The notes below the pieces were generated by a model. It was not told where the DNA came from, made no database searches, and saw only the letters and a list, made by a program, of their open reading frames with translations. A stretch of 64,000 bases of DNA from Bacillus sp. Y1 (GTDB lineage: Bacteria > Bacillota > Bacilli > Bacillales > Cytobacillaceae): positions 3,424,501 through 3,488,500 of the forward strand of contig NZ_CP030028.1 of assembly GCF_003586445.1 (NCBI RefSeq), in the 5' to 3' direction. Both the position numbers and the translations under genes were made by a program. Position 1 is the stretch's first letter. Each line of letters starts with the position of its first letter. Shown here piece after piece: positions 1 to 7,960 of this stretch.

Positions 1-126
1 TTGAGAAACTCCTTCTACTTCAGAAGCAGCAATACCAGCAATTACTTCAATTACTTCAGGTGCAATCTCTACTTTCCCAAGACCAGAGTTTCCTGGGTTC
101 ATTTCCAAGATGTTATTTTCGCTCAT
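1..126 (-). CDS. yqhY: Asp23/Gls24 family protein YqhY, N-terminal part
   Basis: Only the first 42 codons lie in the window; the gene runs off the left edge. The reverse strand starts ATG AGC GAA AAT and encodes an acidic lead followed by GKVEIAPEVIEVIAGIAAS, the characteristic opening of Asp23/Gls24 envelope-stress proteins. It lies 17 bp downstream of accC, exactly where B. subtilis has yqhY in the accB-accC-yqhY operon. In B. subtilis YqhY has been linked to control of acetyl-CoA carboxylase activity; that role here is inferred from position. The C-terminal part cannot be judged. Confidence 0.88.
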   Translation of the reverse strand, partial: MSENNILEMNPGNSGLGKVEIAPEVIEVIAGIAASEVEGVSQ

Positions 127-143
127 ACAAAGCACCTCCAACT

Positions 144-1502
144 TTATTTTCCTGTTTCCATTAAATCATACATTTCAAGAAATTTCGTGTTAAAGTCTCC
201 TTCAACAAACTTTTCATGATTTAAGAGTTTTAAGTGGAATGGAATGGTTGTATGAATTCCTTCTATGACAAATTCACTTAACGCCCTTTTCATGCGTGCG
301 ATTGCTTCTTCTCTAGTACTTCCGTACGTAATCAGCTTCGCAATCATGCTGTCATAGTATGGAGGAATCGTATAACCAGGATATGCAGCTGAATCCACAC
401 GAACTCCTAAACCTCCAGGAGGAAGATACATTTCTATTTTACCAGGTGAAGGCATGAATTTCTTCATTGGATTTTCTGCGTTAATTCTGCATTCAATCGC
501 CCACCCATTAAAAGTAACTTCTTCTTGGGTTAAACTAAGCTTTTCACCAGATGCCACTTTAATTTGTTCCTTAATAAGGTCAACGCCAGTTACCATCTCT
601 GTGACAGGATGTTCTACTTGGATACGAGTATTCATTTCCATAAAGTAAAACTTACGATTTTGATAATCATAAATAAATTCTACTGTCCCTGCACCGGAAT
701 AATCAACCGCTAGTGCTGCCTTAACGGCTGCGGTTCCCATCTCATGTCTTACTTCTCCGTCTAAGGCTGGGGATGGCGTTTCCTCAAGAAGCTTTTGAAG
801 TCTTCTTTGAATGGAGCAATCTCTTTCCCCTAAATGGATGGCATGACCATGATTATCTGCAAGAACTTGAATCTCAACATGTCGGAACTCTTCGATAAAC
901 TTTTCGATATACACACCAGGGTTACCAAAAGCAGTTAATGCTTCTTGTTGAGTAATGTTAATCCCTTTAATTAGCTCAATCTCCGTTCGGGCCACACGAA
1001 TCCCTTTTCCGCCCCCACCAGCAGTCGCTTTTATTATAACAGGGTAACCAATTTTATTGGCCAATTCGATTGCTTCTTCATCGTCTTTAATGATTCCTTG
1101 AGATCCTGGAACAATGGGAACGCCTGCTTGTTTCATTGTTTCACGTGCGACGTCCTTTGTCCCCATCTTAGAGATGGCTTCCGGAGATGGTCCAACAAAT
1201 GTGATATTCACATCTCTACAAAGATCAGCAAAGTCAGCATTTTCAGCTAAAAAACCATAACCAGGATGAATCGCGTCACAGCTTGTAAGCTTAGCTACAC
1301 TAATGATATTAGTAAAATTTAAGTAGCTGTCCTTTGATGCAGTAGGCCCAATGCAATATGCTTCGTCTGCAAGCTGAACATGTAAAGATTCACGGTCCGC
1401 TTCAGAATATACAGCAACAGATTCAATCCCAAGCTCACGACAAGCTCGTATAATACGAACGGCTATTTCTCCTCGATTCGCAATTAATAACTTTTTTATC
1501 AT
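144..1502 (-). CDS. accC: Acetyl-CoA carboxylase biotin carboxylase subunit
   Basis: A 452-residue biotin carboxylase, the usual length. It carboxylates biotin carried on AccB with bicarbonate and ATP, the first half-reaction of malonyl-CoA synthesis for fatty acids. It opens with [19 protein letters not shown], has the ATP-grasp glycine loop [10 protein letters not shown] near residue 165 and the catalytic/biotin region [14 protein letters not shown] near residue 290. It follows accB with a 13-bp gap and precedes yqhY by 17 bp, so the three form one operon. No anomalies are seen. Confidence 0.98.
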   Translation of the reverse strand: MIKKLLIANRGEIAVRIIRACRELGIESVAVYSEADRESLHVQLADEAYCIGPTASKDSYLNFTNIISVAKLTSCDAIHPGYGFLAENADFADLCRDVNITFVGPSPEAISKMGTKDVARETMKQAGVPIVPGSQGIIKDDEEAIELANKIGYPVIIKATAGGGGKGIRVARTEIELIKGINITQQEALTAFGNPGVYIEKFIEEFRHVEIQVLADNHGHAIHLGERDCSIQRRLQKLLEETPSPALDGEVRHEMGTAAVKAALAVDYSGAGTVEFIYDYQNRKFYFMEMNTRIQVEHPVTEMVTGVDLIKEQIKVASGEKLSLTQEEVTFNGWAIECRINAENPMKKFMPSPGKIEMYLPPGGLGVRVDSAAYPGYTIPPYYDSMIAKLITYGSTREEAIARMKRALSEFVIEGIHTTIPFHLKLLNHEKFVEGDFNTKFLEMYDLMETGK

Positions 1503-1515
1503 AGCAGACAGCTCC

Positions 1516-2028
1516 TTACTCTGGCTTCACTAAAAATAACGGTTGACCATACTCAACTAACTGTCCGTCTTTTACAAGTATTTCTACAATTTCTCCGTTA
1601 ACTTCAGCTTCAATTTCATTAAATAACTTCATTGCTTCTACGATACAAACCACTGAATCGCTTGAAACCTTTGAGCCAACCTTAACATACGCATCAGCAT
1701 CAGGTGAAGGTGATTCATAGAAAGTCCCAACCATCGGTGAAGTGATTTTATGTAAGTTTGAAGTATCAGCAACAGGTGTTTGTGCTGGTTGCACTTGAGG
1801 TGCGATTTGCTCCTCTTGCTTTACCTCTACAGCAGCCACTGGTGCTGGTGTTCTTTCAGCAACGACTACAGGCGCTGGTGTAACTTGTTCCTTTACAGTC
1901 ACTGTTCCCAGAGCCGCATTCTTTTTCATTTTAATTTTTGCACCTTCGTATTCATAAACAAATTCATCTAGACTTGATTGATCTACAAGTTTTATTATTT
2001 CTCTAATTTCTTGAACCTTTAACATCAT
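1516..2028 (-). CDS. accB: Acetyl-CoA carboxylase biotin carboxyl carrier protein
   Basis: About 170 residues. Three parts are visible: an N-terminal helical segment ([19 protein letters not shown]), a mobile Pro/Ala-rich linker, and a C-terminal biotinyl domain with the biotin-attachment motif EAMKLFNE, where the lysine is residue 134. The start is set at the ATG following GAGGTGAGT; a second ATG directly follows and is equally possible. An in-frame ATG 27 bp upstream lacks a ribosome site and overlaps the candidate operator. It carries carboxybiotin between AccC and the carboxyltransferase. Confidence 0.96.
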   Translation of the reverse strand: MMLKVQEIREIIKLVDQSSLDEFVYEYEGAKIKMKKNAALGTVTVKEQVTPAPVVVAERTPAPVAAVEVKQEEQIAPQVQPAQTPVADTSNLHKITSPMVGTFYESPSPDADAYVKVGSKVSSDSVVCIVEAMKLFNEIEAEVNGEIVEILVKDGQLVEYGQPLFLVKPE

Positions 2029-2048
2029 ACTCACCTCTAATTTACTTT

Positions 2049-2065
2049 TTAGCACTAGATACTAA
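2049..2065 (-). promoter_or_regulatory. Candidate FapR operator at accB
   Basis: Reading TTAGTATCTAGTGCTAA on the reverse strand, the 17-bp site is a near-palindrome (half-sites TTAGTA and TGCTAA). It resembles the FapR operator TTAGTACCTGGTACTAA with four differences. It sits immediately downstream of the -10 hexamer, overlapping the expected transcription start, which is where FapR blocks lipid genes. Assignment to FapR is inference; no FapR gene is in the window. Confidence 0.4.
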
Positions 2066-2066
2066 T

Positions 2067-2096
2067 ATCATACGATAAGACCTCATAGAAGTTCAA
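2067..2096 (-). promoter_or_regulatory. Sigma-A promoter of accB-accC-yqhY
   Basis: On the reverse strand TTGAAC (2096-2091) and TATGAT (2072-2067) are separated by 18 bp and end about 40 bp before the accB start. Both hexamers match the vegetative consensus well. Confidence 0.65.
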
Positions 2097-2238
2097 CCTT
2101 TATTCCTCTATATACATATTCGACAAAAGAACACGTTTTCATTTTTGAAATATAAGATTTTTTAAAATTTTTCCTATTCATTTTTTCTCCTACGACTAAA
2201 GTTGTAGAAAATATAGAGCTTTTTCATGAGGGAAATGA

Positions 2239-2268
2239 TTGAAATATTTTCTATTCTGTAATTATAAG
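2239..2268 (+). promoter_or_regulatory. Sigma-A-like promoter of the SDR/QueA-like operon
   Basis: TTGAAA (2239-2244), 17-18 bp, then TTATAAG (2262-2268), about 30 bp before the SDR start. It is divergent from accB. Confidence 0.5.
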
Positions 2269-2296
2269 AAACCATTTATACAGGAGGAGATTTGTA

Positions 2297-3022
2297 ATGA
2301 ATAGTAACGATGTAGTCATGATTACTGGAGCATCAAAGGGATTAGGAAAGGCTTTAACATTAGCATTTGCCAAACAGAGGAAACGGTTGTCCATTTGCGC
2401 CAGAAATACGGAAGCCTTATCTCAAGTAAAGGAAGAAGCAGAACAATTAGGAGCAGAGGTGTTTGCTATAAAGGCAGATATTTCTCTTCAAAGAGACGTA
2501 GAAAGATTTGTAGCTTTAACAGTAGAACGGTATGGACAAATCGATGTGTTAATCAATAATGCCTCAACCCTAGGACCGAGTCCAATACCTCTATTACTAG
2601 ATTATCCTGAGGATGACTTTTCTACCACATTACACGTAAATGTTCTAGGTCCTTTTTCGATAACAAAAAGAGTGCTGATTCACATGCTTTTACAAAATAA
2701 GGGGTCAGTCATTAATATTACCTCTGAAGCCGGCTCAACTGGATATGCCGGTTGGGGTGCCTATGGAGTATCAAAGTTTGCACTTGAAGGATTAACAGAA
2801 ACTTGGGCTGATGAACTACGTGAAACAAATATCCGTATCAATATGGTTGATCCTGGGGAAATGAATACCGAAATGCACGTACTAGCCGTTCCTGATTGTG
2901 ATTATCCGCTAGCAGACCCTAACGATGTGGTTGATATTTTTCTTTATTTAGCTTCCGAAGACTCAATAAATATTACCGGGAAACGGTTTGAAGCCCAAGT
3001 ATATAAGGAGGAAAGAAAATGA
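2297..3022 (+). CDS. SDR family NAD(P)-dependent oxidoreductase
   Basis: A 241-residue classical short-chain dehydrogenase. It shows the nucleotide-binding TGASKGLG (residues 10-17), the NNAS motif (87-90) and a complete catalytic set S143, Y156 and K160 in YGVSK. An arginine-containing stretch after the second strand (CARN) suggests NADPH, by family rule. Substrate is unknown. The start follows AGGAGGAGATTTGTA. Its stop overlaps the start of the QueA-like gene by 4 bp (ATGA), so the pair is translationally coupled and probably shares a pathway. The gene is absent from this place in B. subtilis. Confidence 0.9.
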   Translation: MNSNDVVMITGASKGLGKALTLAFAKQRKRLSICARNTEALSQVKEEAEQLGAEVFAIKADISLQRDVERFVALTVERYGQIDVLINNASTLGPSPIPLLLDYPEDDFSTTLHVNVLGPFSITKRVLIHMLLQNKGSVINITSEAGSTGYAGWGAYGVSKFALEGLTETWADELRETNIRINMVDPGEMNTEMHVLAVPDCDYPLADPNDVVDIFLYLASEDSINITGKRFEAQVYKEERK

Positions 3023-4047
3023 CTTCACAAGCTTTTGATTTTCATCTTCCGACACAATTGAATGCGTCAATCCCTCCTGAGCGAAGAGGAATTAGACGTG
3101 ATCAAGTGAAAATGATGGTACTTAATAAACAAAGTGGGCAAGTATACCACGATGAATTCAGTCAGCTTGAACATTATCTTCAAGCAGGTGACCTCCTTGT
3201 TCTTAACAATAGCCGAACAATCCCCGCACTATTAAGAGCTAGGTTTCATCAAAATAATCAGAAGGAACCATTGATTATAGAGATGAAACTAGCTCGAAAA
3301 ATAAATGAGTTCGAATGGGAATCTTTAATTTTAAGTGATAAGGTTTCGGCTGGAGAAGTTTTACACTTCTCCCCTACTTTGTCAGCAACCGTATCAAAAC
3401 AGAAAAGCCCTACTCCCCTTTCTCGAATTCAATTTTCAAAAGGAGGTACAGAGCTACTAGAAGAAATCTATATGATAGGAGAACCTATCCGTTATGAATA
3501 TATTCATGAACCTTGGAGTCTTGAATATTATCAAACCGTTTTTGCGACAACACCCGGATCGTTGGAAATGCCTTCAGCCGGAAGAGCCATAAGCTGGGAA
3601 CTCCTATTTAGATTACAAAAGAAAGGGATTCAGATTGCTTTTCTTCAATTGCACACAGGGCTCAGTTATTTTTCGGACGACAATTTGCTGCCAAGTCCTG
3701 AAGAAAATAGAGAAAAATATATCATTCCAGAGAAGACAATGAATAAAGTACTAGATACAAAGAAACGCGGTTCAAAGGTCATTGCGGTAGGTACGACAGT
3801 TGTCCGTGCCTTAGAAACCGCCTCGAAGACCAGCTGTCTCACTGGTTGGACAAATTTGTATATTACTGAAGAGTCAAAGTTACAGTTGGTTGATGGAATC
3901 ATTACTGGCTTTCATGAACCAAAAGCGAGTCATTTGGATATGCTTTTAGCTTTTGTACCAAAAGAAAAACTATTTCCTGCGTATGAGGAAGCCCTAAATA
4001 AACAATATTTATGGCATGAATTTGGAGATATAAATGTCATCCTTTAG
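3019..4047 (+). CDS. Divergent QueA-family protein (SAM:tRNA ribosyltransferase-isomerase-like)
   Basis: A 342-residue homologue of QueA, the enzyme that transfers a ribosyl group from SAM to 7-aminomethyl-7-deazaguanine in tRNA. Family landmarks are present: GDLLVLNNSRTIPALL, YQTVFATTPGS, GTTVVRALE and VDGIITGFHEPKASHL. Several signature segments differ from true QueA. The usual PTAGLHF is PSAGRAI, the usual GTFRPV region is GLSYFSDDN, and NFHLPKSTL is GFHEPKASH. This looks like a paralogue with altered substrate rather than the housekeeping QueA, which in Bacillus lies next to tgt. It overlaps the upstream SDR by 4 bp. Confidence 0.8.
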   Translation: MTSQAFDFHLPTQLNASIPPERRGIRRDQVKMMVLNKQSGQVYHDEFSQLEHYLQAGDLLVLNNSRTIPALLRARFHQNNQKEPLIIEMKLARKINEFEWESLILSDKVSAGEVLHFSPTLSATVSKQKSPTPLSRIQFSKGGTELLEEIYMIGEPIRYEYIHEPWSLEYYQTVFATTPGSLEMPSAGRAISWELLFRLQKKGIQIAFLQLHTGLSYFSDDNLLPSPEENREKYIIPEKTMNKVLDTKKRGSKVIAVGTTVVRALETASKTSCLTGWTNLYITEESKLQLVDGIITGFHEPKASHLDMLLAFVPKEKLFPAYEEALNKQYLWHEFGDINVIL

Positions 4048-4059
4048 GAGGTAGTCGTC

Positions 4060-4242
4060 TTGCGAGTCCATCATTATGGGATTGAAGTAAAAGATATGGA
4101 GAAATCCATATCTTTTTATAGAAAGGCACTTCATTTTCAGGTAGAAGAAAAGGTAAAATTTATGGAAGAGGATATTTTTTTTTTACGGTTAGAAGATGTT
4201 CGTTTGAAGACGATTGAATTTTTACAAATAAGTTTGCGATAG
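4060..4242 (+). pseudogene. Truncated VOC/glyoxalase-family protein
   Basis: A 60-codon reading frame starting at TTG, 8 bp after AGGAGG. It encodes VHHYGIEVKDMEKSISFYR, the first beta-alpha unit of vicinal-oxygen-chelate proteins, which are normally about 120 residues. The frame stops at DVRLKTIEFLQISLR and nothing resembling the second half follows before the kinase gene. A run of ten T occurs at about 4179-4188, a likely slippage site, but no other frame after it restores a VOC domain. I infer a decayed remnant; a short functional protein is less likely. Confidence 0.6.
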
Positions 4243-4282
4243 TATGAAAATAATAAATTTCTATTGTTTGAGGGTGGTCCTG

Positions 4283-5401
4283 ATGGGAGAGAGTTCTAGA
4301 TATAGAGAAATGAAGATACTTAAAGAAATTGCTGAAATGTTAAACGAGGGGACTGAATTGTATCATGTTCTATCTCAAGTCCTAAAAAAGCTATTGGACA
4401 TAACAGGACTTCAAACAGGTTGGATCTTCTTTATTGATGAAAAAGGCTCCCATCAACTTGTCGCACATGAAGCCCTCCCCCCTGCTCTTTCGTATGAACA
4501 AAACCTGAGAATGTGCAAAGGTTCGTGCTGGTGTGTTAATCGTTATCATCATCAGAAATTAACAAAGGCAACCAATATTATTGAGTGCCAAAGAATTGAG
4601 GAAGCAATAGAAGCAAAAATAGGAGACCATAACGGCTTAACTCATCACGCTACAGTGCCGCTTCGTGCTGGGAAGGAACGATTTGGTTTATTAAATGTGG
4701 GCTCACCCTTTAAAACCTTTTTCAAGGATGATGAGTTAGCCCTACTTGAAGCCGTTGCTTTTCAAATTGGTACGGCCATTAAGCGGATGAAGCTTGTGGA
4801 ACATGAACAAAAAACCGCCCTAAATGACGAAAGAAATCGACTTGCCCGAGATCTTCATGATTCGGTGAATCAATTATTATTTTCTTTAAGCCTAACGGCA
4901 AGAGCAGGAATAGAGATGACAAAACCAGAGGAAATGAAAAGTACCTTCACCTATATACAAGAGCTCGCTCAAGATGCACTTGGTGAAATGAGATCTTTGA
5001 TTTGGCAGTTACGTCCCCAAGGGTTAGAAGATGGGCTGCTGAGCGCCTTTCATAAATATGGCCAATTACTAGGGCTAACTGTTCATATAAACATGAAGGG
5101 TGTTCCTCACTTTTCAAGTCACGTCGAAGAAGCGCTGTGGAGAATTGGGCAAGAAGCACTTGCAAATTGTAAAAAACACGCAGGCACAACGATTGTTTAT
5201 ATTGATTTGGAAAAAAACAAAGAGGAAACAATTCTCACTATTAAAGATCTTGGCATTGGCTTTCAATATCAAAAGGGCGTTCAAACACCGTCTCTAGGTT
5301 TACAAAGTATGCAATTTCGAACTGAAGCAATTAAGGGAGAGTTTTCATTAGAAAGTAATCCCGGAAATGGGACACTTATTCAAATCAAAATACCTCATTA
5401 A
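4283..5401 (+). CDS. GAF-domain sensor histidine kinase (AirS/YhcY-like)
   Basis: About 372 residues, with no membrane segment, so a cytosolic sensor. The start is placed at the ATG following GAGGGTGG. It has a GAF domain (about 20-170), a HisKA_3 dimerisation domain with phospho-acceptor H192 in DLHDSVNQLLF, and a HATPase domain (N-box EALANCKKHA; GLGLQSM-like loop). The GAF domain carries a cysteine set, C78, C82, C84 and C102. In Staphylococcus AirS, cysteines in the same kind of domain hold a [2Fe-2S] cluster that senses redox state. By analogy this kinase may be an oxygen or redox sensor. The response regulator follows 13 bp downstream. Confidence 0.88.
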   Translation: MGESSRYREMKILKEIAEMLNEGTELYHVLSQVLKKLLDITGLQTGWIFFIDEKGSHQLVAHEALPPALSYEQNLRMCKGSCWCVNRYHHQKLTKATNIIECQRIEEAIEAKIGDHNGLTHHATVPLRAGKERFGLLNVGSPFKTFFKDDELALLEAVAFQIGTAIKRMKLVEHEQKTALNDERNRLARDLHDSVNQLLFSLSLTARAGIEMTKPEEMKSTFTYIQELAQDALGEMRSLIWQLRPQGLEDGLLSAFHKYGQLLGLTVHINMKGVPHFSSHVEEALWRIGQEALANCKKHAGTTIVYIDLEKNKEETILTIKDLGIGFQYQKGVQTPSLGLQSMQFRTEAIKGEFSLESNPGNGTLIQIKIPH

Positions 5402-5414
5402 GGAGGGGTGCAAA

Positions 5415-6056
5415 ATGACAACGAAGATTCTTGTTGTCGACGATCATCACGTCGTTCGTAGGGGACTCGTCTTTTTTCTACGCACGCAAAAAGAGATCGA
5501 AATTGTGGCCGAAGCGGGTAACGGAATAGAAGCCATTGAGCTTACGAAAAGACATCAGCCCGACCTTATATTAATGGACCTTTCCATGCCGGAAATGGAT
5601 GGCATCGAAGCTACGAAAATTATAAAAAACTTGTACCCTACGATAAAAGTCATTATTCTGACAAGCTTTTCTGAGCAGGACCATGTAATTCCTGCACTCG
5701 AGGCGGGTGCTTCTGGATATCAATTAAAGGATATTCAACCAGACGAACTTGTTCAGTCGATCCGAAATGTGATGCTAGGAACTAACCAGCTACACCCCAA
5801 GGCCACAAGTCATTTATTAGCGAAGTTATCAACCGATCGAAACCAATCTCGTCATTCAATTTATGAGTTAACCAAACGAGAAATGGATGTATTAAAAGAA
5901 ATTGCCAAAGGTAAAAGCAACAAAGAGATTGCAACAAGCCTATATATTACTGAAAAGACAGTCAAAACCCATGTTTCTAACCTTCTCTCAAAGCTTGGTT
6001 TAGCCGATCGTACTCAAGCAGCGCTTTATGCAGTTAAAAATCGGCTAGTAGAATAA
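5415..6056 (+). CDS. NarL/LuxR-family response regulator
   Basis: A 213-residue two-domain regulator. The receiver domain has D10/D11 at the acidic pocket, phospho-acceptor D55 in LILMDLSMPEMDG and the conserved T/K near residues 83-105. The C-terminal LuxR-type helix-turn-helix (about 147-208) contains ELTKREMDVLKEIAKG and NKEIATSLYITEKTVKTH. The start is the ATG after AAGGAGGGGTGCAAA. It is the partner of the kinase immediately upstream and ends at the bidirectional terminator facing spoIIIAH. Confidence 0.92.
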   Translation: MTTKILVVDDHHVVRRGLVFFLRTQKEIEIVAEAGNGIEAIELTKRHQPDLILMDLSMPEMDGIEATKIIKNLYPTIKVIILTSFSEQDHVIPALEAGASGYQLKDIQPDELVQSIRNVMLGTNQLHPKATSHLLAKLSTDRNQSRHSIYELTKREMDVLKEIAKGKSNKEIATSLYITEKTVKTHVSNLLSKLGLADRTQAALYAVKNRLVE

Positions 6057-6058
6057 GA

Positions 6059-6090
6059 AAACGGAAAGCACCTTAGGGCTTTCCGTTTTT
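6059..6090. terminator. Bidirectional terminator
   Basis: A stem of AAACGGAAAGC pairs with GCTTTCCGTTT, flanked by an A run on the left and a T run on the right. It serves the response-regulator gene (+) and the converging spoIIIA operon (-). Confidence 0.85.
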
Positions 6091-6093
6091 TTA

Positions 6094-6639
6094 TTATTTA
6101 CTAACTTGGAATTGTACCACTGGCTTCAACCCGCCTAATTCAGAGCGTACTAGCTTTAAGATTTCATTTGCAGCAGCTGGAGAGTGGCTTTTTGCTTTTA
6201 CAGTGACACGTACTTCGTCATCGCTTACTCTTACTAAAGCATCTTCATAGTCCATCGCTACAATCATTGTTTCAAGATACGCTTCTTTTTGGGTCACATC
6301 ATTTAATTCTTTAATTTTATCTAGAGCGGCATTAATGTCTTCAGTTGGTAGATCCGTAGAAGCAACTGTCGTTTCTAGCTCTTCTTTTAATTTACTTCTC
6401 TCTTCATCTAGCTCTAAGCGTAGTGCTTCAAACATTTCATCGCTAGCAGTACTAGAAATGACTGTTTCCCCAGATTCTGATTTATTTTCTCCACTTACTG
6501 TTGAATCTTCCTCTGCTTCTTTTTCTACCGTAGCCATATTGTTCATTTGCTGTTCTGGAGAAGTAATGTAATATACCGATAATACAACAACTAAGCTAAG
6601 CATTGTTAATAACCAAACCGTTTGTTTTTTCAATAACAT
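6094..6639 (-). CDS. spoIIIAH: Stage III sporulation protein AH
   Basis: 181 residues: one N-terminal membrane helix (VWLLTMLSLVVVLSVYYI), a charged linker with Glu/Ser repeats, and a C-terminal ring-building domain ending in GGLKPVVQFQVSK. In B. subtilis SpoIIIAH sits in the mother-cell membrane and binds forespore SpoIIQ across the intermembrane space, forming the channel (feeding tube) needed for sigma-G activity. It is the last gene of the eight-gene operon and is separated from AG by 15 bp. Confidence 0.97.
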   Translation of the reverse strand: MLLKKQTVWLLTMLSLVVVLSVYYITSPEQQMNNMATVEKEAEEDSTVSGENKSESGETVISSTASDEMFEALRLELDEERSKLKEELETTVASTDLPTEDINAALDKIKELNDVTQKEAYLETMIVAMDYEDALVRVSDDEVRVTVKAKSHSPAAANEILKLVRSELGGLKPVVQFQVSK

Positions 6640-6654
6640 CTATAAATCCCCCTT

Positions 6655-7335
6655 TTATTTTTTAGGCATAACAGACACTCGATGAACCGGTACATCTAAT
6701 AGTTTGGTAACGGATTCAAGTATCCATTTTTTCACTTGTATATTATCAGCTCCCTTTGCAATTACGATGACGCCGCGAATGGCAGGCTTCTTCGTTTCTA
6801 TTACAATAGGAACCTCTTTTTCCCCATCTCGGATAATCACTAACTGTTCATCCTTTGATTGGTCTTCGACTGTTCTTTGCCCACCCTCACGGTCAACCTC
6901 TTCGGTTTTTTGGGACTGAACAACCACATTTTTTTCAAGTATCTTTTTCTCTGTCGCGTCGACATTTACTGCTACAATGACTTCTCCAACGCCGACAATT
7001 CCCTCAAGCGTTTCTTTTAATTGATTCTCATAATGATCTTCATAGGCGGCAATGATTTCATTCCCATCAATTTTTTTCTGTCCAAATGTTTCGACGTCTT
7101 CGCTTGATTCCTCGGCATTTGCTCCCGTTTCTACAGCTGAAGGACTTGGATTAGGATTTATTAGCAAATTGCTTGCTAACATAATGGCGGCTCCAATTAA
7201 TAAGACGATTAAGAAGTATTGATATTTACTAGACTTTTTCTCAGGAGGGCTATCTTTACTAAATAGTTTTTTTAGGAATGTAATTGGCCCTTTATCATTG
7301 TTAGGTTCTTTATCTTTTTCTGTATCATTTTCCAC
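6655..7335 (-). CDS. spoIIIAG: Stage III sporulation protein AG
   Basis: 226 residues with a basic N-terminus, one membrane helix (YFLIVLLIGAAIMLASNLLI) and a C-terminal ring-building fold (GVGEVIVAVNVDATEKK; RGVIVIAKGADNIQVKKWI). It starts with GTG, 12 bp after a GGGGGG stretch at the end of spoIIIAF, with no gap between the two genes. It forms a large oligomeric ring in the SpoIIIA-SpoIIQ channel of the engulfed forespore. Confidence 0.96.
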   Translation of the reverse strand: MENDTEKDKEPNNDKGPITFLKKLFSKDSPPEKKSSKYQYFLIVLLIGAAIMLASNLLINPNPSPSAVETGANAEESSEDVETFGQKKIDGNEIIAAYEDHYENQLKETLEGIVGVGEVIVAVNVDATEKKILEKNVVVQSQKTEEVDREGGQRTVEDQSKDEQLVIIRDGEKEVPIVIETKKPAIRGVIVIAKGADNIQVKKWILESVTKLLDVPVHRVSVMPKK

Positions 7336-7950
7336 TTATTTGTTCCCCCCTTCTATGAAGATTTCAACAGCGTCTTTGTTTACATCCCATTTTTCAGAGA
7401 GAAGTGAAGACAGTTCCTCGTTTTTTTCACTTTCCGAATTAGATGGAAGAGGTGAGTTCGTATCAATATCAACCATTTGTACGACTTCTACTACATCCTC
7501 CGTTGTTGATTCTCGTAACGTAACAGATATCTCTTGAAGATTGTCTGGGAAGGTTGCGCTGCTCGTTTCATCCACTGATAAATCGATACTAGCAATCTCT
7601 AAACCGTACTGTTCCATCAACTCCTCTTCAACGTCCTTTTTTAATTGGACAGCCACTTCTTCTAAAGCATATGCATCAAAAGAGGCTTGTATTTCTTTTT
7701 TCTTCAATTCTATTGAATTTTCTATATTTTTTTCTGAAATGGAGTCTATTTCCGTGATGGAGGAGAGGCTCGCCTCGAAATCACTAGATAATATTTTCAG
7801 AACGGGTGAAAGAATAATTGCTATTAGCAATAATCCAGTAACCATCCTGGTATATTTTTGCATATTCGAATTCGGAAGCAGCATATCAACCACTGTTGCC
7901 AGCAAGACGAAAAGGATAATATTTGTGATCCAATCTTTTAGAAAATCCAT
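7336..7950 (-). CDS. spoIIIAF: Stage III sporulation protein AF
   Basis: 204 residues: two N-terminal membrane helices (ITNIILFVLLATVVDMLL; MVTGLLLIAIILSPVLKIL) and an acidic soluble domain. It belongs to the family of small spoIIIA membrane proteins that assemble with AE and AG. It abuts spoIIIAG and follows spoIIIAE by 10 bp. Confidence 0.96.
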   Translation of the reverse strand: MDFLKDWITNIILFVLLATVVDMLLPNSNMQKYTRMVTGLLLIAIILSPVLKILSSDFEASLSSITEIDSISEKNIENSIELKKKEIQASFDAYALEEVAVQLKKDVEEELMEQYGLEIASIDLSVDETSSATFPDNLQEISVTLRESTTEDVVEVVQMVDIDTNSPLPSNSESEKNEELSSLLSEKWDVNKDAVEIFIEGGNK

Positions 7951-7960
7951 TTCACCCCTC

